From: Parasponia andersonii | Taxonomy: Eukaryota; Streptophyta; Magnoliopsida; Rosales; Cannabaceae | Assembly: GCA_002914805.1 (NCBI GenBank) | Contig: JXTB01000028.1 | Location: 485,728-549,727 of the forward strand | Length of the DNA: 64,000 nucleotides | Direction of reading: 5' to 3' | In this document: positions 12,014-23,118 of the stretch, piece after piece | Layout: every line of letters starts with the position of its first letter | Numbering within the stretch: the first letter of the stretch is position 1 | The notes under the pieces: generated by a model | The model's input: the letters and a program-made list of their open reading frames with translations, nothing else | Database searches by the model: none | What the model was told of the DNA's origin: nothing | Position numbers and translations under genes: made by a program

Positions 12014-15000
12014 ATGAAGTTTGCGGTTAAGGCATGGAACAGCAGTGGAAAAGCAAGGTCAGGGATACTTCAACTGGGCAATTGCCCTGGCCCAATAGAG
12101 ACCCCTGCTCTTCTCCTCTCCACCCGCAAAGGGCTTCCCCATTTTATCTCCCCGGACCTTCTTCCTTCTCTTCCTTCCCCAGATTCCCATCTCCTCCAAG
12201 TTAGCCCTCTTCACTTGTAAGTCTTTAAACTCCACACCCTTTTCTTCTTTTTAAATTTACTTTTGTTTTTTTGCTTGTCAGTTTGGTGATAATGGGGGTA
12301 CAGTTCAAGTGTATGTGTTTGTATATATGTATTAAAAAGCTGTTTTGGTGTATTCCCACTTAGTTTGCAATGAAACATGGGAAGAAACCAAAAGATTAAA
12401 TTTTTTGATTGTTTATAGTTGAGTTGTTTGCTTATGTAGCTTGGAAGGCCTTTCTCCGAAAACTATTTCAAGCTTAGGAGGATTGAACCAGATGCTTGGT
12501 TTGCCTGACTACGCATTTGCTGCTGTAGCTAGGGATTCTATACAAAGTCTTCCGGAGTATAATTCAACTAATAAAATTGGAGCCTCTTTTGAGACTCGTT
12601 GCGGTCGACTCTTGGTAATTGGCGCTTGTTGCTTCCGCACTGCATTTTGTTTTTGTGTCATATGGGAATGTTTTGTTGAAGTTACAAAAATTTTGATATG
12701 CTTGCAGATTAAACCTGTAGATTATGTTGAAATGATTAGTTGCATGAGGCCTGACATATGGGCCACTTTGGCAGATGAAGTTCCTGCCTGGGTATCAGAG
12801 AAGAGGAATAAGACCTCTGTGGATCGAACTGTGAGATGGCTTGATGAATGCATTGCGCGGAACTCGGTATACAAGACTGTAAAATGTTTTCTCTTTTGGG
12901 TTGTGGGCTGTTAATTTCATCTTTTGTTTTTTCCGGTTTATAGAATTGTGAAGGCAATGACTATATAATGTTCGCTAGACAGTGCTTCAAAGCACTAAAT
13001 AGTAGGGATTAAGACTTAGTTGAATTGAGTTTGCAATTTTTCACCAGCAAAGGAAAAAGTTTATACTTTTGTGTCAGAAGTGGTTGATATGGAAAATCTA
13101 AACGTCATAATGCAGGCAGGTGGCACTGTTCTTGGTTCCATTGTTGGAGGCTCCAATGTGGAAGAACGTGAACGATGTGCGCAAGAGGTATCCCAGAGAA
13201 GTGTATCAGGTTTCGACTTTTTTAACTTTTTGAAGTAATTTAGTCATTTCAATATCTTAACTTTTCTAATTATAATCTTATCAGAGATTACATAATAATA
13301 ACAAGTGATTAGTAGTAGAAGTAGCATGCTATGATCATCCAATTCTAAATAAATCATGTTAATTACAGGTTACATACGACAACCTTGCAACTAATAACAG
13401 ATCACAAAAATTATGTCATGGTGCCATTATTTTGATGGCATAGGAAAAGTAGTAACTTAATCCTATTTTTCATGTGGTCGGCTTTATCTTTAGAAAATAT
13501 ATATTTGCACAAATTGGTTGAGATGAAGACATGTTAATTGGTGTGGAGGGAATTAACTAATTCCCCCACACACTTACCTGGGAAACAAAGAATGATTTCT
13601 TAACGAGGCATAATGCCTCAAAGAGCTTTGATCTTGATAACCCTAATTTCCTACCTGCAAAAAATTATTCCTTCTATTAGTAGTTTTTAGTGTTTTTCCC
13701 ATTTGAGCTGTCATTCTTTTTGTCCCTTGCAATCTTTTTCGCTATGAACTGATCTCATATTATTTTTCTGCAGGTTATTTGATTGGAGGTTTTGGACTTG
13801 GAGAGAGCATGGAGGAGCGCCCTGCTCTTCTCAATGCTGTAACTGTAAGACACCTATTTCTTAGAGTTAATTTCTCTGCAGGTTTTATCAATATGTGGCT
13901 GTTCCAATTTAATAACTGATAAATCTTCTATTCTCATAGAAATATACCTGGTAATAAAGAGTTTTATAAGTTAATGGAGTTGGGTTTGGCAACCATTTTG
14001 CCTATTGGGCATAAGTGCATGGTTTAAGCTGGTGGAATAAGTGTGGTGATTTTTTTTTTTTTAAAGGTCGATGATTCTGAAACAAGCTCATTTCATGGGT
14101 TCCACGGGACTTTTAATTATGTGATGTATGGCTTTGATGGTATTTGATGCAATTTCTGTCGTATGACTGACTAATCAACTCGACTAGACTAGATTTATTT
14201 GCATTTTACCAATAGCCCCTATTTGGCAAAGGAAAAGTATAGTGCCTCGATGTTTGGAGCTGTATCTGTTTCAAGAAATAATATAACATGACTTACAATA
14301 TATTCTTTTTGTTGCTAGCTATACTTGTATAATTTTTCTACAAACATGCTCAGGATATTCTACAAGAGGAGAAGCCGCGTTTTGTCTGTGGGCTTGGACT
14401 TCCAGGTATGAGTTTTTAATTTCCGGCATCTCATTTGAATGCTACTACTAGTAAGGAATTCATCATTGTTTGAAGAAATAGGCACTCTTTACTTTCCACC
14501 ATTTGACTTCATAACGTTTTTGTGGTTTTGTAGTTTAGTCCGTGATCTTTCAATTTATAATCTACTCAGTTTGTGATTTTCAGTTTTACACATGATTTCA
14601 TCCAAGGAAATCATTTTCAAGTTTTTATATTTATTGTTGCACAAATATGTGGTATTGAAATGTTTGCAATTAACATTTGTTTTTAATCTTTCAGAGGAGG
14701 TCTTGCAGGGAGTTGCTGCAGGCATTGATCTTTTTGACTCCGAGTATGTAGTCCCTTCTGCTGCTTATCATTTTCCAATAATCTCTCTTTCTGCGAACTT
14801 CACCGGATTCAAATGATTTAAATAACTCTTTTGCAGGTATGTATACCATCTTACCCTTGGAGGCATTGCACTCACATTCCCACCAGGTGGAGTTGAGATT
14901 AATGGTTCCGAGTTTCATCCCAGTTATATGGGAAGTGAAAAAACAAAAATTAATTTGAAAGCGACAATTTACAGGTATTGATGATGACTTCTCTTTTCTA

Positions 15001-15586
15001 CTTCCAACAATATGTTGATAGTTCCATGTTTATTGGTTTTCAGCTTCTGGGTACCGCCATTTTGGTTGGTAGAGATGCTTATGCTATACTCACTCACAAG
15101 AATTTAATACGGCATTGCTACATTTAGAAAGTATTGCCCATATTATATATCTACTTAGGTATGTATCTTCTGAAAACCTTTTTATATGTTTCCCATTCAG
15201 GAAAGATACATCACCTATTGTCGAAGACTGTGGCTGCTATACATGCCAGAATCATACAAAAGCGTACATCAATCACCTACTCAATGTTCACGAAATGCTC
15301 GCCCAGATTTTACTGGAAATGTATCTCTCTTGTTTCTTTCCCAACAATCAACATTTTGAAGTTAATTAACCTCATTAGATTGTCGTTTTTTTCCTCAACT
15401 TGCTGACATAAATTATGTTGTCTTTGATGCTGCAGACATAACACCCACCATTATCTGCGGTTCTTCAAGTCAATAAGAGAAGCAATCAAAGCTGGTGAAT
15501 TTGAGAAATTTCGACAGGGATTCATTGAGAGAAGGCGTGAATGCGATGATCATCCTGATGTAGCTGCAGCTGCTGTGTGCGTTTGA
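12014..15586 (+). CDS. QTRT2: Queuine tRNA-ribosyltransferase accessory subunit 2
   Basis: Ten exons: 12014-12216, 12440-12614, 12708-12866, 13116-13209, 13774-13844, 14354-14405, 14695-14743, 14837-14974, 15201-15320 and 15436-15586. All junctions are GT..AG and all phases agree, giving 403 residues, the usual size for this subunit. Eukaryotic QTRT2 pairs with the catalytic QTRT1 to exchange guanine for queuine at tRNA position 34. The protein begins MKFAVKAW and has the TGT-barrel segments ETPALLLSTRKGLPHF, GSIVGGSN, YLIGGFGLGE, RFVCGLGLPEEVLQGVAAGID and LFDSEYVYHLTLGG. Near the C-terminus is the zinc-site pattern C-G-C-Y-T-C followed by HNTHHY. The catalytic subunit's D-x-F-D-C..P-T-R stretch is replaced by DLFDSEYVYHL, which supports the accessory rather than catalytic paralogue. 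The start is the first ATG in a good family N-terminus. The gene converges on the thioredoxin-fold gene to its right. Confidence 0.93.
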
Positions 15587-16056
15587 GCCTAAAACTATTA
15601 ACCCACAATTTTGATAACATTATTTTTGAGAGAGAGTTGCAATTGAGTTAAACTCCAAAAACATTGCTTTTTTAACTTCTTGCAAACACACTCTTTGTTC
15701 TTTATTGCAAAAGATGCAATATGTTGAACTTCAAAATTAGTCCTTGGTGAACACATAATTTTAGCTAATTATACTGACAAAAGAAATCGCATTATACGTC
15801 TAATTATTTGTACCATTAGGAGACAATAATTACACAATATACTGGTTAACATATAATGATCAGCCAAAGAGATAAAAGTGAAGAAATGTCACCCAACTTT
15901 CAATATTTACATTTAGTTCAAAAAAAAAAAAAAGACTATTTTACACTATTTAAGTGGGGATTACAACTGAACCTAATATTTGACATTGATCGTCTATGAC
16001 CAAAGTTCAAGAAATATTGCTTAGCCTGTCAAAGTCAAAATTACCTTAGTAGAACA
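15587..16056. other. Shared 3' intergenic region of two convergent genes
   Basis: 470 bp between the QTRT2-like stop and the stop of the minus-strand thioredoxin-fold gene. AT-rich, with an A-run near 15919-15933. No gene seen; it must hold the 3' ends of both transcripts. Confidence 0.7.
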
Positions 16057-19000
16057 TTAAGTGACCGGTGTGGAAGCCACTGTGTCTGCTGAGTACGTCT
16101 GAAACAAGTAAGACAGGATCTTCCTGTAGTCCCCAACTTGAGTACCAGTGTTGGGGTCAATCAAAAAAGGTACCTATAAGTAAAAACAGTTCCACTAATT
16201 AGGGTTCTGAATACATTATCTCATGCATACACCTGAGGCACCTTATAAAGGGCAGCCTAAAGTAAAACCTCGAGGCAGTTAAAGGCAGTATAACCAAGAC
16301 GAGAAAGCAAGTAACAAAGGCACAAGTTTCAATCCTCTGTGCAGGTGGTACGTTATGGAATAACATAATTGTCGTCCAAAGCTAACCTCTTTTGTTCCAG
16401 CCGCACCAACGAGATATTCTGACCGGAATGACCCTTCTCCGACATTTTGAAGGATGTAAGGAAGCTCTAATTCACAGAGTGCCTCACGCACAATTCGTGC
16501 ATACTGAAAAGCACAGACATAGTCAGTAAAGGGAGAGAAAAGAGTCTTCTCAAACACAAAATGCTGATACATCGAGAGTAGCCAGTGTAGAAACAATATT
16601 TATGCCAACTGTCCAATGATTCAGTTTCAGTTATATATCCATACTATCACATTTTTCTTTTTCTTTTTGGTTGGGGGTTGTTGGGGAGAAAGCACATAGA
16701 GGCTTCTCTATGTAAAACTGAGAGCAGAATGGAGTTATCGTAGCTTATTTTTATTATTTATTTATTTTTTTGGCAAAGAAAGCAGTTCAAGCAATCACTT
16801 CAGGAGCCTGTCAGTTTCCATTCACCAATGATTTAATATCTACAAATAAATAGACATACCTGAAATATACTTATGGTTGAAGAAACACAGTTGTCCCTAC
16901 CGAAAAATTAAAAAAAAGAAAAAAATCCAGTTGACATTAGTAGTTTTCAAGAATTATTGTACTACCGGATTGTTTTCATATGAGAAAAGCTCCAGCATTT
17001 TAGGTGGTGGATCTAGTATGGCCTTTTCCCATAATGTCATTCCTCTGCCTGCTCGAAGAATTGTTGGTATCCATCCTGTGAACAATGTGCTGCATGGAGA
17101 GAGATGTTATATATACGCACATGAAAAATTAAGGAATGACTAACGGAACATAGAAATCATCTTCTCAAAACTATTAGTACGCGCAATACAAGTTGATAAC
17201 AATTTAGACTACGTAACTTTTACACCAGTTCAAATAAGTTGATGCATGCGGTGTACTCTTCTAACCAATATTTCGTTGTTTAGCTATTTGCATAACAATC
17301 ATGAATATAATGAACAAATCAACAATTGCAGTACACCAACCAACCACAATAGGAACAATAAAAAGGTCAGCCGCAATAAGAACATTAAAAAAGAAAGCCG
17401 CAATAGCAATTAGTAAAAAGGCCAGCCACAATAGCAATAGTAAAAAGGCCAATCGCAATAGTAATACTGAAAAAAGCAACCATAATAGTAATAGTAAAAA
17501 GGCCAATCATAATAGTAATAGTGAAAAAAGCAGCCGTAATAGCAATAATAAAAGATGATGTTCACATCACCTTTCAAATTCTATAAATGTGGAGGGTTTC
17601 ATCACTTGTTTTGCATTTCATTCTAAAATCCTCTTCCTTTCTAAGAGAGAATTCAAGTCTAGAAATTCTTCTTAGTGTCTCACTTATTTTCTCATAAATT
17701 GTTTAGAGAATGTTTTCTCCTTGTATTTAGAAAGAAGTAAGTTGTAATCTCCTTTTCATAGTGAAATTCTTCACAGCCTTGTCCGTGGACGTAACCTAAA
17801 TTAAGTGAACCACGTTAAATCTTTTGTGTATCTTATCTTTTTCATTTTACCTATATTTTCTCAACTCGTATTTTAGCTGTATGTTATCACTTCTGTAAAG
17901 CCGATCTCCTAACAGTAATACCAGAGCCATTAGTTGTAGCATTGTTCATAAATACGGTACAATTCACGTATACAGTATTGTTTACATACAGTCGTGGTGA
18001 ACAAAAATGACAGCGAAATTCAATATTGAGAAGTTCAATGAGAGTAATTTCTCTCTGTGGAAAATGAAGATAAAAGTAATCTTGAGAAAAGATAATTGCC
18101 TAGTAGCAATTAGGGAAAAACTTACTGAGATTACTGATGATAAAAGATGAGACGAAATGGATAGCAATGTTGTTGCCAACTTACAACTGGCGCTAACAGA
18201 TGGAGTCTTGTCGAGCATTGAAGAGAAGAAATCAGCCAAGGAGATATGAGATATGCTCACAAAGTTGTATCAGGCCAAGTCACTCCACAACAAAATTTTT
18301 TTAAAGAGAAGGCTTTACACCCTTCGGATGGTAAAATCAACAACGGTGGCCAACCACATCAACACTCTCAACACTTTATTTTCACAGCTCACAGCAATGG
18401 AGCATAAAATAGAGGATAATGAATGTGCAGAAAACTTACTTCAAAGTTTACTTGATTCATATGATCAACTCATCATAAATGTGACCAGCAATGCTACAAC
18501 TCTATTTTTCAACGATCTTAAAATTGTTATTCTCAAAGAAGAAAATCAGCATAAGAACAAGGAAGACAGATTGACAAGTTCACAACAAGTAGAGGCTTTG
18601 ACAATGAGAGGGAAATCAACGGAACGTGGCTCTAGTGGGAATCAGAGTCATGGTAGATCAAAGTCAAGAAGTAAGAAGAATATCAAGTGTTATCATTGTG
18701 GCAAAAAGGGACACATCAAAAAGGAGTGTTTGCAACTCAAGAAGAATGGGGATTCCAAAAGGAAGGACTCCGAGTCATCAATTGCTCAGGGGAACGTTGC
18801 AAGTACTTCAGATGATAGAGAAATCTTGTATAGCGACGCAACAATAGTTTCTAAGGATAGAAGGCAGCTCACTAATGTTTAATTAGTAGATTCAGGAGCA
18901 ACATGACACATGACTTCTCACATAGAGTGATTTCACACATATGAACCTATCTCTGGAGGATCTGTGTTTATGAATAACGATCATACCTTAGAAATTGTTG

Positions 19001-22000
19001 GGATTGGCACCATTAAGATGAAGATGTATAATTGCACTATTTGTATTATTCAAGAAGTGCGACATGTGAAGGGAAGAAAAATCTATTGTCCTTGGGACAA
19101 TTAGATAACCTTGATTGCAAAACTCGTGTCAGGGATCATAAAAATCATGAAGGGTGCACTTGTAGTAATGAAGGCAGAGAAGATCGCAGTGAATCTATAC
19201 ATGCTTAAAGGAGATACATTGATGGAAGCGAAAGCATCAGTTGCTTCAACAAATTTCAGAGAAGAATAAACGATAATATGGCATCATAAACTCGGCCATA
19301 TATCGGAATAAGGCTTGAAGATTCTCTCGAATGGAGGTTGCTTCTTGGTCTCACAAATGTATCTTTACTCTTTTGTGAGTATTGTGTCACAAGCAAGCAA
19401 CATAAGTTAAAACTTAGCATATCCACTTCTAGAAGTAAGAAAGTTCTAGACTTGGTTCACTCTGATGTTTGGCAAGCACCAGTAATGTTCCTAGGAGGAG
19501 CTAGATATTTTGAATTTTTTATTGATGATTACTCCAGGAGATGTTGGGTATATCCTATCAAGAGAAAGACAGATGTGTTTTCAGTCTTCAAAATATTCAA
19601 AGTGCGGATAGAGCTAGAATTTGAAGAGAAGATCAAGTGTTTGAGGACGAAATGGAGGAGAATATACAAGCGATGAGTTTGATAACTTCTGTCAACAAGA
19701 AGGTATTAAGAGGCAGTTTACATCGGCGTACATTCCTCAACAAAATGGAGTGACGGAGAAGATAAACCCCTCTTTAGAAAGGACAAGAGCAATGTTGAGA
19801 GCTGCAGATCTACCTAAGACATTTTGGGAAGAAGCAATCAAAATCGCCTATTATGTGATCAATTGATCTTCATTAACAGCGATTGATCTGAAGACACCGA
19901 TGGAGATGTGGACTAGTAAGCCAGCTGATTACTCTCGTTTATATACATTTGGAAGTCCTAATACGTGATATACAATGCTCAAGAAATCACAAAATTGGAT
20001 TCAAAGTCCAGAAAGTCTTAGGATATGCTGATGGAGTTAAGGGGTATCGCTTATGGGATCCCACTGTCCATAAGGTTGTCATCAGCAGAGATGTAATACT
20101 TGCAGAGAATAACTTGCAAGAGAAGGAAGATGATAGCGGACCAGAAACTACTACAGTTCAGGTAGAAAAGAATGCTGAAGATTCAGATTCTTCTGAAATA
20201 ACACCAGAGCATGAAAAGAACGAGCTGAGGAAGAGGCTTCTGAAATTCGTCAGTCAACTCATGAGAGAAGACCACCAGCATGACACTTGGATTACGTCAC
20301 TGAGAGCAACATTGCATACTATCTTCTAACAGAGGATGGAGAGCCAATAATTTTATATGAGGTTACCAAAAGTCCGGATGTATCCCTATGGATGCCAACA
20401 ATGCAAGAAGAGATTGAAAACCCTTCACAAGAATAAGACATGGGATCTTGTTTCGCTACCACAAGGGAGGAAGACTATTAGCAACAAATGGGTCTACAAG
20501 ATCAAGCGTGATAGCAATGATCAAGTGAAGCGGCATCGTACGAGATTGGTGGTAAGGGGATATACTCAGAAAGAAGGTATTGACTTCAACGAGATATTTT
20601 TACTTGTAGTTCGACTGACAACAGTTAGAGTAGTTCTAGCGATGTGTGCTACATTTGACCTACATCTAGAGCAGTTAGATGTGAAAATTGCTTTTTTTCA
20701 TAGAGAACTAAAAGAAGAAATTTATATGCTCCAACTAGAAAGTTTTGCTAAAACAGGCAAGGAGAACTTAGTTTGCAGGTTGAACAAATCTCTATACGAT
20801 CTCAAACAAGCGCCAAGGTTGGTATAAGAGATTTGATTCCTTCATCATAAGCCGTGGGTACAACAGACTCAGTTCAGACCACTGCACATACTTGAGAAAG
20901 TTTGATGAAGATAGTGATTTTATTATCTTATTATTGTACATTGACGACATGTTGGTAGCGGGACCTAACAAAAGAAGAGTCCAAGAATTAAAGGCATAGT
21001 TGGCTAGAGAATTTGATATGAAGGACTTGAGACCAGCAAACAAAATTTTAGGAATGCAAATTCACCGAGACAGAAATAACAGGAAGATTTGGCTTTCTCA
21101 GAAGAATTATTTGAAGAAAATCTTGTGTCGTTTCAATATGCAAGAATGTAAGTCAATCTTTACCCCACTTCTTGTTAACTTCAAGTTATCTTCCAAGATG
21201 TGTCCTAGCAAGGAGACAGAGAGGATGGAGATGTCTCAAGTACCGTATGCATTAGTAGTGGGAAGCCTATTGTTTGCTATAATATGTACTAGACCAGACA
21301 TTGCACAAGCAGTGGGAGCGGTTGGTCAGTATATGGCGAATCCTGGTGGAGAGCATTGGAATGCTGTGAAGAAGATTCTGAGGTATATCAAAGGAACCTC
21401 AGATGCTGCATTATGTTACGGAGGATCAGAATTTACTGTCAGGAGATATGTTGATTCAGATGGTGATCTTGACAAACGAAAATCTACTACAGGTTTTGGG
21501 TTTACTCTTGCAGAAAAAGCTATAAGCTGGGTTTCTAAACTACAAACTATTATGATTTTAACTACAACAGAAGCAGAATATATGGCGATCACACAAGGTT
21601 GCAAAGAGGCTATTTGGGTTCAAAGGTTATTGGAGGAGCTCGGGCACAAACAAGAAAAGATTCTTCTATTTTGTGATTGTCAGAGTGCCTTGCACATTGC
21701 AAAGAATCCGGCCTTTCATTCTAGGACAAAGCACATAAGTGTTCAAAATTACTTTGTTCGAGAAATAATAGAAGATGGAAGTGTGGACATGAAGAAGATT
21801 CACACCAAAGAGAACCTAGTAGATGTTTTAACCAAACCAATCAATACTGACAAATTTCAATGGTGTAGATCCTCATATGGCCTAGCAGATACGTAAGCAG
21901 TATGAAGAATTGACAAGCGAAGAAAAGAGATATTTCTCACGTGTGAAATCAAGTCTTCAAGTGAGAGAATGTTGAACAAATCAACAATTGCAGCTCACCA

Positions 22001-23086
22001 ACCAGCCGTAATAGGAACAGTAAAAAGGTCAGCCGTAATAGGAACATTAAAAAGGCCAGCCGCAATAACAATAGTAAAAAGGGCAACCGCAATAGCAATA
22101 GAGAAAAAAGCAGCCGTAATAATAAAAGGTGATGTTCACACCACCTTTCAAGTTCTATAAATATATAGGGTTTTATCACTTGTTTTGTATTCCATTCTAA
22201 AATCTTCTTCCTTTCTAAGAGAGAATTCAAGCTTAGGAATTACTCTTAGTGTCCCACTTGTTTTCTCCTAAATTGTTTAGAGAATGTTTTCTCCTATTTC
22301 AAGAGAGAGAAGTTCATTTGTTTTCTCCTTGTATTTAGAGAGAAGTAAATTGTAATCTCCTTTTGTAGTGAAATTCTTCATAGTCTTGTCCGTAGATGTA
22401 GCCTAAATTGGGTGAACGACATTAAATCTTTTATGTATCTTATCTTTTCCGTTTTACCCAAATTTTCTCAATTTGTATTTTAGCTTGATGTTATCGTTTC
22501 TGCAAAACCGATCTCTAACAGAATATCATAATTATTCTATAAATAAAAAATCTGTGATATCTGGTTAGTTAAAACTTTGTTATTGAGTTCTTACTTACAA
22601 GATAGGAAAACCATAGCAAATAAGAAAGTGGAAGTTCAATACCTTTCCACAAGTCCAGCTGACGGTTTTTTCCCCTGACCATACTGCTCAAAAAGGTACT
22701 TAACGATGTCACCTATCATCAAACATAGAAATATTGCATGTTATACAAAGTGAACTTGATGATACCATGGCCAACAATTTAGAAACAAAACAAAAAGAAC
22801 AAGGTTGAGCAAACTTCTTTGAGTTGAGTATGTTTTTAATTCAGAGCACAAAAAGGAAAGAAGACTACGCTTCTGATGCCCTAACGGTCACTGAGAGTAG
22901 TTAAGAGATAGCAAAGAAAATGACTCATTTACGACTCACGAAATACCCCAATTAACCTAAGGAGGAAAACAATAACAGATCAAGCTTCTCCAAGATTAAA
23001 CAACAGTAAATAGGACCTGGTCTGGATCTTAGGTACACTTTTCTTTTTTTTAGTCAAACGCAGAATGGCGTAGGGTAATTGTTCAA

Positions 23087-23118
<32 letters not shown>

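Larger units (their letters stand above)
17308..22520 (+). mobile_element. Copia LTR retrotransposon, near full-length, decayed, in an intron
   Basis: The element lies between perfect 5-bp duplications GAATA (17303-17307 and 22521-22525). It carries two related LTRs and, in Copia order, gag, protease, integrase, reverse transcriptase and RNase H remnants. Its orientation is opposite to the host thioredoxin-fold gene. The sequence just inside the left LTR, taataccagagccattag, resembles the usual Copia primer-binding sequence (initiator Met tRNA). Several stops and frameshifts show it is no longer able to make its proteins. Unequal LTR lengths (607 and 551 bp) come mostly from different copy numbers of a short internal repeat. 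Confidence 0.93.

Noticed and set aside
17261..17558. Open frames of 81-85 codons on both strands in the Copia LTR
   Set aside because: They are products of the short tandem repeats (Leu- and Asn/Ser/Lys-rich low-complexity peptides).
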